From Massilia phyllostachyos (GTDB taxonomy: Bacteria > Pseudomonadota > Gammaproteobacteria > Burkholderiales > Burkholderiaceae_D), in NCBI RefSeq assembly GCF_021044825.1, contig NZ_JAJNOC010000002.1, forward strand, positions 620,001-684,000: a stretch of 64,000 nucleotides of DNA, written 5' to 3'. The translations under genes and the position numbers were made by a program. The first letter of the stretch is position 1; every line of letters begins with the position of its first letter. Positions 55,390 to 64,000 of this stretch are shown piece by piece. The notes beneath the pieces were generated by a model that worked only from the letters and a program-made list of their open reading frames with translations, made no database searches and was not told where the DNA came from.

Positions 55390-56184
55390 CTAGGCTCCCT
55401 TCAGCAGCGACAGGTTCATGCCCAGGTAGCGCTTGAGGCCGATGAAGGTGTATTTGGTGACCACCAGCGACAGCAGGAACAGCAGGATCCCGCCGCACAC
55501 CATCGACAGGCCGAACACGGTCTGGGTGGTGCGCGATTCGCGATCGAGGTCGGTGGTGATCTGGATGCCGGTGTCGGCCACCTGTTCGGCGCGCCGGATC
55601 GCCAGTTCCGACGTGCCCATGTCGCCCGCCTCGCCGCCCAGTTCTTGGTCGGGCGCCGGGTCGTCCTCGTAGATGTGGATGCCTTGCTCGCCGATCGCGA
55701 CCCGGGTGCGCGAATTGGTCGTGGTGCGGCGCTCGCTGCCGTCGTCCATGCGCTCGATGTGGTGCAGGGGGTTGTTGAGCACCAGTTCATTGGCGCCCGC
55801 CAGGCCGCTCGCGGTGATCGCGATGCCGGAGACATAGAAGCCGAGCGCGCAGGCGTACACGGTGACCAGCAGGGCTGCGTAGACGGCGGCCGGGATCGCC
55901 ATGAACAGGTTGAACACCAGCAGGCCCGCGCTCGACACGATCAGGCGCGCCGCGTTGGCCGGGTTCTTCTTTGCGGCAAACGCATCCATGTGCGCGCTGG
56001 TGCGCAGGGTCACCGCCACCTTGCGCGGGTCGCCCAGTTCCTCGGCGATGCTGTCTTCGCTGCGCCCGGCCTCGATGCCGTCCACGAAACGCTGCTCGTA
56101 CCAGGCCAGGGTCTTGGCCTGGGTTGCCGGCGGCAGGCCGTGCATGGCGCGCTTGAGCGCGTCGAGATATTCCAGTTTGCCCAT
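55390..56184 (-). CDS. DUF1700 membrane protein
   Basis: A 264-residue protein. The N-terminal 60 residues are the DUF1700 helical domain (KLEYLDALKRAMHGLPPATQ, YEQRFVDGIEAGRSEDSIAEELGDP). Three hydrophobic helices follow near 85-105, 110-135 and 225-250, with a hydrophilic stretch (ERMDDGSERRTTTNSRTRV) between. It is encoded between a 50-residue peptide gene and the DUF2807 gene, all on the minus strand within 15 bases of each other, so this is an operon. The role is unknown; relatives are linked to envelope stress and cell-size sensing only by context. Confidence 0.8.
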   Translation of the reverse strand: MGKLEYLDALKRAMHGLPPATQAKTLAWYEQRFVDGIEAGRSEDSIAEELGDPRKVAVTLRTSAHMDAFAAKKNPANAARLIVSSAGLLVFNLFMAIPAAVYAALLVTVYACALGFYVSGIAITASGLAGANELVLNNPLHHIERMDDGSERRTTTNSRTRVAIGEQGIHIYEDDPAPDQELGGEAGDMGTSELAIRRAEQVADTGIQITTDLDRESRTTQTVFGLSMVCGGILLFLLSLVVTKYTFIGLKRYLGMNLSLLKGA

Positions 56185-56198
56185 GGTGGTCCCGGGTG

Positions 56199-56351
56199 TC
56201 AGTGGTGCGCGACCACGGGGATGCTGCCGATCGCCAGTGCCGTGCCCGCGCTGGAGCCGCCGATCAGTTCCGGATGCACCAGCACCGCGGTGCTGGCGAC
56301 GACCAGGGCCAGCAGGGCCAGGGTGCGCAGTCCGAGTCGAAGATTGTTCAT
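56199..56351 (-). CDS. small membrane/exported peptide before the DUF1700 gene
   Basis: A 50-residue frame (starting MNNLRLGLRTLALLALVV) with one hydrophobic helix, ending in VVAHH. An in-frame ATG at 56360 would add three residues. GGAAATGGA lies upstream. It is 14 bases before the DUF1700 start on the same strand and so probably belongs to the operon. No family recognised. Confidence 0.5.
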   Translation of the reverse strand: MNNLRLGLRTLALLALVVASTAVLVHPELIGGSSAGTALAIGSIPVVAHH

Positions 56352-56392
56352 GATGTCCATTTCCGTGCCGTAAAACCAACGTATCGATGGTG

Positions 56393-57805
56393 CTACTGTA
56401 CGGAAGCGCTCCCCGTGGCGCCACCGGCGTGCGACAGGCTGCGCTTTTCGCGGGGCAGGGTGTCGCAGGCGAGGATGGCCGTCGCCGCGGCCACGCCGCT
56501 GCGCACCGCCGTTTCCAGGGTGGCCGGGTAGTCGCTGGCGGTATAGTCGCCGGCCAGCAAGACGCCGGGCAGCGGCGTGTCGACGCCGGGACGGGCCAGT
56601 CCAGGCGTGCAGGAGAAGGTCGCGCGCTTCTCGGTGATGACGCGGCTCCACTGGGGCGCCGCCAGTTCCGGACGGCGCAGGTCCTGGGCCAGCTGGGCCG
56701 CGATGCTGCCAGCCAGCGCGTCCTGCTTGAGGCTCGCGGCGTCGCCGGCGGCGCTGACCACCACCGCCAGCAGGCCGGGGTGGTTCGCGTCCAGCTGGCC
56801 GCGGTCGAAGGCGAACTGGCCCCAACGGTTCCGGCCTGGGTCATCGAGCAGGGCGTAGAAGGGCAGTTCCAGGCGCAGCGACGGGTCGTATTGTAGGTAG
56901 CAGGTGGCGATCGGCTCGTAGCCGAAGCCGCCCAGCTGCGCGCTCAGTTCCGCCGCCTCGGGATGCGGCGCCAGCAGGCTGGCCGACACGGTGGCCGGCG
57001 TGGCCAGCACCACGGCGTCGAAGCTCTCAAGCGTCCCGTTCAGGGTCAGCTGCCAGCCATCCTCGTGGGCCGCCAAGGCCTCCGCCTTGACGCCCAGGCG
57101 CACGCTGCCGCCGTGTCGCTCGATATATTTCGCGACCGCCTGCGGGAACAGCCTGCCCATGTCGGTGCGCGGCAGCAGCATGTCGGACGCCGCGCGGCGC
57201 CGCGCGCCCAGGCTGTCGCGCAGCACGGCCAGGAATACCTTGCTCGAGGCCCGTTCGGGCGGCGTGTTCAGGGCGGCGATGCACAGCGGATGCCAGAGCA
57301 GGCGGTTCAGGTTCGGGGTCTGGTCGAAACGGTCCAGCAACTCCGTCACGCTGCAATCGTGGTAGAGCTCCCAGCCCATCATCTTCGCGGCGCTGTTGAA
57401 GCGCGCCAGGGCCAGCTTGTCGGCGCGCGTCAAGCCCTTGGCGCGCAGCAGCGCGGCCATCAGGTGGAAGGGCGCGGGCCAGCGCGGGGCGACGAAATCC
57501 ATGCCGCCGTTCTGCTGGGGGAAGGGGTAGCGCATCTGCACCGGCAGGCGCAGCAGGGCCGCATCCGGATCGACGCCGACTTCTTTCATCAGCCGCAGGG
57601 TCTCGCCATAGGCGCCCAGCAGGATGTGCTGGCCGTTGTCCAGCATGCGGCCCTGGACCTCGACCCCGCGCGCGCGTCCGCCGAGCGCACGGGCCGATTC
57701 CAGCAGGGTCACATCGGCGCCGCCGCGCGCCAGCTCGCTCGCAGCCGCGCAGCCAGACCAGCCGCCGCCGACGACGGCGACGCGGACCGCATCAGGTGCG
57801 GACAT
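56393..57805 (-). CDS. hpnE: hydroxysqualene dehydroxylase
   Basis: Third step of the HpnCDE squalene route: reduces hydroxysqualene to squalene. The 470-residue FAD amine-oxidase-like protein shows the dinucleotide motif VAVVGGGWSGCAAASELA, ALGGRARGVEVQGRMLDNGQ and the C-terminal LLAGDYTASDYPATLETAVRSG. It overlaps the hpnD 3' end by 14 bases. The product squalene would feed hopanoid synthesis; squalene-hopene cyclase is not in the window. Confidence 0.93.
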   Translation of the reverse strand: MSAPDAVRVAVVGGGWSGCAAASELARGGADVTLLESARALGGRARGVEVQGRMLDNGQHILLGAYGETLRLMKEVGVDPDAALLRLPVQMRYPFPQQNGGMDFVAPRWPAPFHLMAALLRAKGLTRADKLALARFNSAAKMMGWELYHDCSVTELLDRFDQTPNLNRLLWHPLCIAALNTPPERASSKVFLAVLRDSLGARRRAASDMLLPRTDMGRLFPQAVAKYIERHGGSVRLGVKAEALAAHEDGWQLTLNGTLESFDAVVLATPATVSASLLAPHPEAAELSAQLGGFGYEPIATCYLQYDPSLRLELPFYALLDDPGRNRWGQFAFDRGQLDANHPGLLAVVVSAAGDAASLKQDALAGSIAAQLAQDLRRPELAAPQWSRVITEKRATFSCTPGLARPGVDTPLPGVLLAGDYTASDYPATLETAVRSGVAAATAILACDTLPREKRSLSHAGGATGSASVQ

Positions 57806-58625
57806 AGGTCTTCCAGGCCAGCCACAGCTTGCGCAGCGGCGTGAGCGAAATGCGCTGGTTCAGCACGTGGAACTTGTCGCGCTCGATCTCGTCGAGCAGG
57901 GTGCGGTAGATGGCCGCCATCATCAGGCCGGGACGCTGGGCGCGACGGTCTTCCTTCGGCAGCAGGGCGAGCGCCTCGTCGTAGGTGCGCTGGGCGCGCT
58001 CCGCCTGGAACGCCATCAATGCCTCGAACTTCTCGCTGTGGCGGAAGTTCAGGATATCGGCGGCGGTTACATTGAACTGCTGCAGCTCGTTGACCGGCAG
58101 GTAGATGCGGCCCTTGCGCGCATCGTCACCGACGTCGCGGATGATGTTGGTGAGCTGGAAGGCCAGGCCCAGTTTCTCGGCATAGGCCAGGGTTTGCGTA
58201 TTTTTATACCCAAAAATGCTGGCCGACAGGATGCCGACCACGCCGGCCACGCGCCAGCAGTATTTCTGCAAGCCGGCGTAGTCGAGGTAGCGGCTCTGGT
58301 CGAGGTCCATCTCCATGCCGTCGACGATGGCCAGCAGGTGTTCCTCTTTCAGGTCATAGGTCGCGATGTGCGGCTGCAGGGCCTGGGTCACCGGGTGGGT
58401 CGGTGTGCCCTTGTACATCGCCGACACCTCCGTGCGCCACCAGGCCAGCTTGATGCGCGCCACCGAGGCGTCGCTGGTTTCGTCCACGGTGTCGTCGACT
58501 TCGCGGCAGAAGGCATACAGCGCGGTGATCGCACGGCGGCGCTCGGGCGGCAGGAACAGGAAGCTGTAGTAGAAGCTGGAGCCGCTCTGGGCGGTCTTTT
58601 GCTGGCAATATTCGTCGGGGGACAT
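57792..58625 (-). CDS. hpnD: presqualene diphosphate synthase
   Basis: Condenses two farnesyl diphosphates to presqualene diphosphate. The 277 residues carry both Asp-rich motifs of the squalene/phytoene synthase family: REVDDTVDE near residue 42 and TNIIRDVGDDARKGRIYLP near 160. It is the middle gene of hpnC-hpnD-hpnE, separated from hpnC by 71 bases and overlapping hpnE. Confidence 0.94.
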   Translation of the reverse strand: MSPDEYCQQKTAQSGSSFYYSFLFLPPERRRAITALYAFCREVDDTVDETSDASVARIKLAWWRTEVSAMYKGTPTHPVTQALQPHIATYDLKEEHLLAIVDGMEMDLDQSRYLDYAGLQKYCWRVAGVVGILSASIFGYKNTQTLAYAEKLGLAFQLTNIIRDVGDDARKGRIYLPVNELQQFNVTAADILNFRHSEKFEALMAFQAERAQRTYDEALALLPKEDRRAQRPGLMMAAIYRTLLDEIERDKFHVLNQRISLTPLRKLWLAWKTYVRT

Positions 58626-58696
58626 GTAATTCTTGCTATTGGTTTTGCTGCGGTGTTGGCGGCGAATCCGCTATCTTATCAGGAGGACCGGCTGCC

Positions 58697-59506
58697 CTAC
58701 ATCGTCATCGCACGCCAGGCGACCACGATCCAGTCGGACGCGTGCAAGGTCGGCCGCCGCGCGAACACATCGTAGTCGACCTTCTCGATCGACTCCAGGA
58801 TGCGCAAACCGCCTTGCACCATCAGCCGCAGCTCCCAGCCGACCCGCCCCGGCAGCCGCAGCGCCAGCGGCGCGCCGCTCAGCATCAGGGCCCGGGCGCG
58901 GTCGACCTCGAAGCGCATCAATGCGCGCCAGGCCGGGTTCGAGGGTTCGCGGCCCAGCTCGCTCTCCGGGACGAGATGGCGCTCCAGGTCTTCCTGCGGG
59001 ATATAGATCCGCCCCTTGGCCAGGTCGATCGCGACGTCCTGCCAGAAGTTAATGAGCTGCAGGGAAGTACAGATCGCGTCCGAATCGCGCAGATTGCGCT
59101 CATCGACCGCATCGTACAGTTCCAGCAGCAGGCGCCCGACCGGGTTGGCGGAGCGGCGGCAATAGTCGAGCAGGGCGGTGTAGTCGGCGTAGCGGGTGGT
59201 GACCACGTCCTGGCGGAAGGCCGACAGCAGGTCGTGCATCGGCTTCACGGGCAGGCGGTACTGCGCCACCACGCCGGCCAGGCGCGCGAACATCGGCTCG
59301 GCGGGCACGGCGCCGCGCTCGATCGCTTCCAGCTCGCGGCCGTAGCGCTCGAGTTCCGCCAGCCGCTCGGGCGGCGTGGCGTTGCCTTCGTCGGCGATGT
59401 CGTCGGCGCTGCGGGCGAAGGCATAGATCGCTTCGACCGCCGGCACCAGGCGGCGTGGCAGCAGAAACGATGCAACCGGAAAGTTTTCGTAATGCTCGAC
59501 GGGCAT
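58697..59506 (-). CDS. hpnC: hydroxysqualene synthase
   Basis: Converts presqualene diphosphate to hydroxysqualene. The 269 residues are squalene/phytoene synthase-like with ARSADDIADEGNATP (first Asp motif) and the second region NFWQDVAIDLAKGRIYIPQED. The family start EHYENFPVASFLLP fixes the ATG at 59504-59506. It is the first gene of the operon, divergent from the RND adaptor gene; the 104 bases between hold AT-rich sequence with ATTATAAT at 59551-59558, usable as a -10 in either direction. Confidence 0.93.
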   Translation of the reverse strand: MPVEHYENFPVASFLLPRRLVPAVEAIYAFARSADDIADEGNATPPERLAELERYGRELEAIERGAVPAEPMFARLAGVVAQYRLPVKPMHDLLSAFRQDVVTTRYADYTALLDYCRRSANPVGRLLLELYDAVDERNLRDSDAICTSLQLINFWQDVAIDLAKGRIYIPQEDLERHLVPESELGREPSNPAWRALMRFEVDRARALMLSGAPLALRLPGRVGWELRLMVQGGLRILESIEKVDYDVFARRPTLHASDWIVVAWRAMTM

Positions 59507-59610
59507 ATTTGACTATTGACTCTAAAGTCAGATTCTTTGCTGTTTCCATGATTATAATTGCTCAATTACAAATGCCCTAGCGCGGCCAGTGCCATTACAA
59601 AGGATTTCTC

Positions 59611-60771
59611 GTGTTCGCTTTCTCGCATTCCGCTTCCCCCAATCACCAACGTCTCCTGCGCAGCGCCTGCGCGGCGCCCCTGCTCCTGCTCCTGCTGGCC
59701 GGCTGCGGCAAGGACGAACCCAAGGCCGAGGACATCCGCCCGGTGCGGGTCATCAAGCTGGCGGCTGGCGAGAGCGCCGAGCGGGTCGAGTTTTCCGGCG
59801 ACGTGCGTCCGCGCTACGAGTCGCGCCTGGGCTTCCGGGTCGGCGGCAAGATCGTCGAGCGCAAGGTGGACGTGGGCGCCAACGTCAAGGACGGGCAAGT
59901 CCTGATGCGGCTCGACCCGCAGGATTTGCGGCTGGCGCAAGCCCAGGCCCAGGCGACGCTGCGCGCCGCCGAGACCGAGCGCGACCTGGCCCAGGCCGAC
60001 TACAAGCGCCACCAGAATTTGCGCGCCCAGAACTTCGTCAGCCAGGCGGTGCTGGACGCCAAGCAGTCGGCGCTGCGCGCGGCCCAGGCCAACGTCGATG
60101 CGGCGCGCGCGGGCTTCCGCGGCCAGTCGAACCAGGCCGGCTACGCCAACCTGGAGTCCGACACCAACGGCGTGGTCACCGGCGTCGATGCCGAAGTCGG
60201 CCAGGTGGTCGCGGCCGGCGCGCCGGTGGTGCGGGTTGCGCGCACCGACGAGAAGGAAGTCGTGATCGGCATTCCGGAAGACCGGGTCGGCCAGTTGCGT
60301 GCAGCTAGTGACGTTAACGTGCGCCTGTGGGCCAACCGCGACGCGGCGATCCCCGGCAAGATCCGCGAAGTCTCGCCGGTGGCCGACCCGGCCACGCGCA
60401 CCTATACCGTCAAGGTCTCGATCCCCGACAGCCCCGACGTGCGTCTCGGGATGACGGCGACGGTCGACATGGCGGTCGGCGCCAGGGCCGACGGCGCCCA
60501 GCTGCGCGTGCCGCTCAGCGCGCTGGTGCACGACAAGGGCGCGACCAGCGTCTGGGTGGTGGAAAACGGCGCGGTGCAGCTGCGCCGCGTGCAGGTGGCG
60601 GGACAGGCCGGCAACGACATCCTGCTCGGTGGCGGCGTGCAGCCCGGCCAGACCGTGGTCACCGCCGGCGTGCACCTGCTCAAACCCGGCCAGAAGGTCA
60701 CCATCCTCACCGCCGACGTCTCGCGCCGCGGCGACACCGAAGCCGCCGCGGTCGGCGGAGGCGCGCGATGA
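59611..60771 (+). CDS. RND efflux periplasmic adaptor (membrane fusion lipoprotein)
   Basis: The 386-residue MFP subunit links an RND pump to an outer-membrane channel. A lipoprotein signal with LLAGC (lipobox Cys near residue 31) is followed by the barrel-sandwich half-motif (GDVRPRYESRLGFRVGGKIV), an alpha-hairpin (residues 105-170, Gln/Ala-rich), the second lipoyl half (GVVTGVDAEVGQVVAAGAP) and a C-terminal beta barrel. GTG start at 59611 with AAAGGA upstream. Its stop overlaps the pump start (ATGA). No outer-membrane factor gene follows. Confidence 0.9.
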   Translation: MFAFSHSASPNHQRLLRSACAAPLLLLLLAGCGKDEPKAEDIRPVRVIKLAAGESAERVEFSGDVRPRYESRLGFRVGGKIVERKVDVGANVKDGQVLMRLDPQDLRLAQAQAQATLRAAETERDLAQADYKRHQNLRAQNFVSQAVLDAKQSALRAAQANVDAARAGFRGQSNQAGYANLESDTNGVVTGVDAEVGQVVAAGAPVVRVARTDEKEVVIGIPEDRVGQLRAASDVNVRLWANRDAAIPGKIREVSPVADPATRTYTVKVSIPDSPDVRLGMTATVDMAVGARADGAQLRVPLSALVHDKGATSVWVVENGAVQLRRVQVAGQAGNDILLGGGVQPGQTVVTAGVHLLKPGQKVTILTADVSRRGDTEAAAVGGGAR

Positions 60772-63700
60772 TCAAGGGTTTCAACCTGTCGCGCTGGGCG
60801 CTGGAACACATTCCGCTCACGCGCTACCTGATCGCGGCGCTGCTCATCGGCGGCATCCTCAGCTACCAGCAGCTGGGCCAGGACGAGGACCCGCCGTTTA
60901 CGTTCCGCGCGATGGTGATCCGCGCCGTGTGGCCGGGCGCCACCGCCGTGCAGATGGCGGAACAGGTGACCGACCCGCTCGAACGCAAGCTGCAGGAAAC
61001 GCCCTACATCGACAAGATCCGCAGCTTCTCCAAGCCGGGCGAAACCACCATCCTGCTCGAATTGCGCGAATCGACGCCCCCCGACGAGACAGCGCCGACC
61101 TGGTACCAGGTGCGCAAGAAGATCGGCGACATGGCGGCGAGCTTGCCGCAGGGCGTGGTCGGGCCCTTCTTCAACGATGAATTCGGCGACACCTACGGCT
61201 CCATCTTCGCGATCTCCGGCGACGGCTTCACCCAGGCCGAGATGCGCGACTACGCCGACTTCGTGCGCCAGCAGCTCCTGAAGGTGCCGCTGGTCTCGAA
61301 AGTCGAGCAGTTCGGCGTGCAGCAGGAAAAGGTCTACATCGAGTTCTCGAGCAAGAAGTTCGCCCAGCTGGGCGTACCCTTCGAGCAGATCGTCAACCAG
61401 ATCGCGACCCAGAACGGGGTCGAGGCCAGCGGCGTGCTGGTGACGCCCACCGACAATCTGCAGGTGCGCGTCACCGGCGCCCTGCGCACCACCGAACTGC
61501 TGGAAAACCTGCAGCTGCGCGCCGGGAACACCACCTTCCGCCTGGGCGACTTCGCCCTCGTGCAACGCGGCTACCAGGACCCGCCGCAGGACAAGATGCG
61601 CTACAACGGCAAGGAAGTGATCGGCCTGGGCGTGTCGATGGAGAAGGGCGGGAACATCATCAAGCTGGGCGAGGGCCTGGACGCCACCGTGAAATCGATC
61701 CGCGCCCAGCTCCCGGTCGGCATCGAGCTGGAACGGGTGGCGAACCAGCCGCAGGCGGTGACGGCCTCGGTGAACGAATTCATCAAGGTGCTGATCGAGG
61801 CGGTGGTCATCGTGCTGGCGGTCTCCTTCATCGCGCTCGGCCTGCACACGAAGCCGAAGCTGCGCATCGACGTGCGCCCGGGCCTGGTGGTGGCGCTGAC
61901 CATTCCACTGGTGCTGGCGATCACCTTCCTCTTCATGCGGGTGTTCGACATCTCGCTGCACAAGATTTCGCTGGGCGCCCTGATCATCGCGCTGGGTTTA
62001 TTGGTGGACGACGCCATCATCGCGGTCGAGATGATGGTGCGGAAGATGGAAGAGGGCATGTCGCGCTTCGAGGCGGCGACCTTCGCCTACACCTCGACCG
62101 CGATCCCGATGCTGACCGGGACCCTGATCACGGCGGCCGGCTTCCTGCCGATCGGCCTGGCCAAGTCGGCGGCCGGCGAGTACACCTTCACGATGTTCTC
62201 GGTGAACGCGCTGGCGCTGCTCATTTCCTGGGTGGCGGCGGTGGTGTTCACGCCGTATATCGGCTACATCCTGCTGAAGGTGAAGCCGCACGGCCAGGGC
62301 GAATCGTCGCACGACGTGTTCGACAGCCCGGCCTACGAGCGCTTCCGGCGCCTGGTGAATCGCTGCGTCGAATGGCGCAAGACCACCATCGCGCTCAGTC
62401 TCGGCGTGTTCCTGCTCGGCGTGTTCGGCTTCAACTTCATCGAGAAGCAGTTCTTCCCGGATTCCAGCCGTCCCGAGCTGATGGTCGAGATGTGGTCGCC
62501 CGAAGGCACCAGCTTCGGCGCCAACGAGGCGGTGGTGAAGCGTTTCGAGAGTTTCCTGTCGAAGCAGCAGGGCGTGCAGAGCGTGACGAGCTATGTCGGC
62601 ACCGGCAGCCCGCGCTTCTATCTGCCGCTCGACCAGATCTTCCCGCAGTCGAACGTCTCACAGCTGGTGGTGCTGCCCGTCGATGCGCACGCCCGCGATG
62701 CTTTGCGCCTCAAAATCGAAGAGGCCTTCCGCATCGACTTCCCGGAAGTGCGCGGGCGCGTCAAGCTGCTGCCGAACGGGCCGCCGGTGGCGTATCCGGT
62801 GCAGTTCCAGGTGCTGGGGCCGGACATCGGCATCGTGCGCAGGCTGGCGGACGGGGTGAAGGACACCATGCGCGCCAACCCGAACACGGTGGGCGTGAAC
62901 GACAACTGGAACGAGGCGGTCAAGGTGCTGCGCCTCGACCTTGACCAGGACAAGCTGCGCGCCCTCGGCGTGACGTCGCAGGCGGTGCGGCGCGTGGTCA
63001 ACACCACGCTCACCGGCACCCCGGTCGGCCAGTTCCGCGAAACCAACCGCCTGATCGACATCGTGGTGCGCCAGCCGGTCGAGGAACGCTCCACCATCAC
63101 GCGCCTGTCCGAAGCCCTGGTGCCGACGAGTGGAGGCGGCGCGGTGCCGATCGGCCAGGTGGCGCGGGTGCAGTTCGTGTGGGAGCCGGGCGTGGTCTGG
63201 CGCGAGGGCCGCGAGTGGGCGATCATGGTGCAGTCCGACGTCGTCGCCGGCATCCAGGGCCCGACCGTCACCGCCCAGGTCGACGAGAAACTCGCCGCCA
63301 TCCGCGCAAAACTCCCGGCCGGCTACCGCGTGAAAGTGGAGGGCGCCGCGGCCGACAGCTCGGATGCGGAAGCATCGATCATGGCCAACGTGCCGCTGGT
63401 GCTGTTCATCGTGTTCACGCTCCTGATGCTGCAGCTGCACAGCTTCTCGCGGGCGCTGCTGGTGTTCCTGACCGGCCCCCTGGGCGTCGCCGGCGCGGCG
63501 ATGGCGCTGCTGGTATTCGACCGGCCCTTCGGCTTCGTGGCCAACCTGGGCGTGATTGCACTGTTCGGGATGATCATCCGGAATTCGGTGATCCTGGTCG
63601 ACCAGATCGAGCAGGACATCGCCAACGGGGCCGAGGCCTGGGATGCGATCGTCGAGGCGGCGGTGCGGCGCTGCCGGCCGATCCTGCTGACGGCGGCCGC

Positions 63701-63869
63701 GGCGGCGCTGGCCATGATTCCCTTGTCGCGGTCGGTGTTCTGGGGGCCGATGGCGGTGGCGATCATGGGTGGGTTGCTGGTGGCGACGGCACTGACCTTG
63801 CTGTTCCTGCCGGCCTTGTATGCGGCGTGGTTCCGTGTCAAAAAGCCGGTCGGCACGACAGTCGCCTAA
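60768..63869 (+). CDS. RND-family efflux pump permease
   Basis: A 1033-residue, 12-helix proton-driven pump of the AcrB/MexB superfamily. The proton-relay motif LGLLVDDAIIAVEMM with its two Asp is present in helix 4; GMIIRNSVILVDQ marks helix 10. Two large periplasmic loops follow helices 1 and 7. It resembles the branch with a single MFP partner, often annotated as multidrug or heavy-metal/fatty-acid efflux; the substrate cannot be told from the sequence. It is translationally coupled to the adaptor. It is not HpnN, the hopanoid RND, although it is next to hpn genes. Confidence 0.93.
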   Translation: MIKGFNLSRWALEHIPLTRYLIAALLIGGILSYQQLGQDEDPPFTFRAMVIRAVWPGATAVQMAEQVTDPLERKLQETPYIDKIRSFSKPGETTILLELRESTPPDETAPTWYQVRKKIGDMAASLPQGVVGPFFNDEFGDTYGSIFAISGDGFTQAEMRDYADFVRQQLLKVPLVSKVEQFGVQQEKVYIEFSSKKFAQLGVPFEQIVNQIATQNGVEASGVLVTPTDNLQVRVTGALRTTELLENLQLRAGNTTFRLGDFALVQRGYQDPPQDKMRYNGKEVIGLGVSMEKGGNIIKLGEGLDATVKSIRAQLPVGIELERVANQPQAVTASVNEFIKVLIEAVVIVLAVSFIALGLHTKPKLRIDVRPGLVVALTIPLVLAITFLFMRVFDISLHKISLGALIIALGLLVDDAIIAVEMMVRKMEEGMSRFEAATFAYTSTAIPMLTGTLITAAGFLPIGLAKSAAGEYTFTMFSVNALALLISWVAAVVFTPYIGYILLKVKPHGQGESSHDVFDSPAYERFRRLVNRCVEWRKTTIALSLGVFLLGVFGFNFIEKQFFPDSSRPELMVEMWSPEGTSFGANEAVVKRFESFLSKQQGVQSVTSYVGTGSPRFYLPLDQIFPQSNVSQLVVLPVDAHARDALRLKIEEAFRIDFPEVRGRVKLLPNGPPVAYPVQFQVLGPDIGIVRRLADGVKDTMRANPNTVGVNDNWNEAVKVLRLDLDQDKLRALGVTSQAVRRVVNTTLTGTPVGQFRETNRLIDIVVRQPVEERSTITRLSEALVPTSGGGAVPIGQVARVQFVWEPGVVWREGREWAIMVQSDVVAGIQGPTVTAQVDEKLAAIRAKLPAGYRVKVEGAAADSSDAEASIMANVPLVLFIVFTLLMLQLHSFSRALLVFLTGPLGVAGAAMALLVFDRPFGFVANLGVIALFGMIIRNSVILVDQIEQDIANGAEAWDAIVEAAVRRCRPILLTAAAAALAMIPLSRSVFWGPMAVAIMGGLLVATALTLLFLPALYAAWFRVKKPVGTTVA

Positions 63870-63895
63870 GCATCCCTTCACCTGTAGCAGTAGAA

Positions 63896-64000
63896 CCGTC
63901 ATCCCGGCGCAGGCCGGGATCCAATTTCTTCAATTGACCACAAACGCTTGCGTGCACCCGCCACCGTGACGCGACGAAATTGGGTTCCGGCCTCCGCCGG
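63896..64000. repeat. dispersed inverted repeat (copy C), cut by the window end
   Basis: CCGTCATCCCGGCGCAGGCC GGGATCCAATTTC (63896-63928) and GAAATTGGGTTCCGGCC TCCGCCGG (63976-64000) are inverted copies, with the same core as copies A and B but in the opposite arm order. It starts 26 bases after the pump stop codon; the right arm probably continues beyond the window. Confidence 0.75.

Overview
The window is about 64 kb of high-GC, gene-dense chromosome from a Gram-negative bacterium. It is most likely a betaproteobacterium of the Oxalobacteraceae (Massilia / Telluria / Duganella type). This is inferred from the GC-rich codon use, the gloB-methyltransferase-rnhA-dnaQ order, two cyanophycin synthetases with iaaA and cphB, hpnCDE, thrC-moeA-moaD, and the dispersed palindromic repeats. 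No prophage, insertion sequence or CRISPR array was seen.

Layout. 1-9.9 kb: a cut-off PAS protein, aidB, upp, an HPt protein, a cold-shock gene with a long leader, a LysR regulator divergent from aceB (malate synthase), gloB, a methyltransferase, rnhA and dnaQ. 9.9-14.8 kb: two identical tRNA-Val(CAC) genes bracket a small island. It holds a hypothetical gene, a remnant of a methyltransferase, a secreted DUF5060/DUF4038 glycosidase and a secreted SGNH esterase with an SLH-like tail. 14.8-21.8 kb: an AI-2E family permease, a small HTH protein and a signalling block (a diguanylate cyclase broken by an in-frame TAG, an MHYT hybrid kinase, and a TPR-GGDEF protein). 22-27.8 kb: an amino-acid permease, a nicotinamidase, a PoxB-like TPP enzyme and a haem-oxygenase-fold diiron protein. 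27.8-35.7 kb: the cyanophycin locus, with cphA on the plus strand, a small outer-membrane barrel, and iaaA-cphB-cphA' on the minus strand. 35.7-42.4 kb: a DUF2244 protein, a YegD-like Hsp70, an exonuclease, a Sel1-repeat protein and a prolyl oligopeptidase. 42.6-50.2 kb: a threonine/glycine/serine degradation cluster (regulator / kbl-tdh-sdaA), then thrC-moeA-moaD. 50.2-56.4 kb: an orphan TRAP binding protein, a small self-regulated membrane protein / XRE / hydrolase operon, a BaiN-like flavoprotein and a DUF1700-DUF2807 operon. 56.4-64 kb: hpnCDE (squalene synthesis) divergent from an RND efflux adaptor/pump pair.

How genes work together. The cyanophycin genes would make, store and degrade multi-L-arginyl-poly-L-aspartate. 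CphA and CphA' polymerise it, CphB releases beta-Asp-Arg, and IaaA splits the dipeptide. kbl, tdh and sdaA convert threonine to glycine and acetyl-CoA and serine to pyruvate. hpnC, hpnD and hpnE turn farnesyl diphosphate into squalene, presumably for hopanoids; the cyclase is not in the window. The best candidates for something new are the diiron protein upstream of cphA with a hairpin between them, the overlapping membrane/XRE/hydrolase operon with operator-like palindromes exactly on its -35 and -10, and the tRNA-bracketed carbohydrate island.
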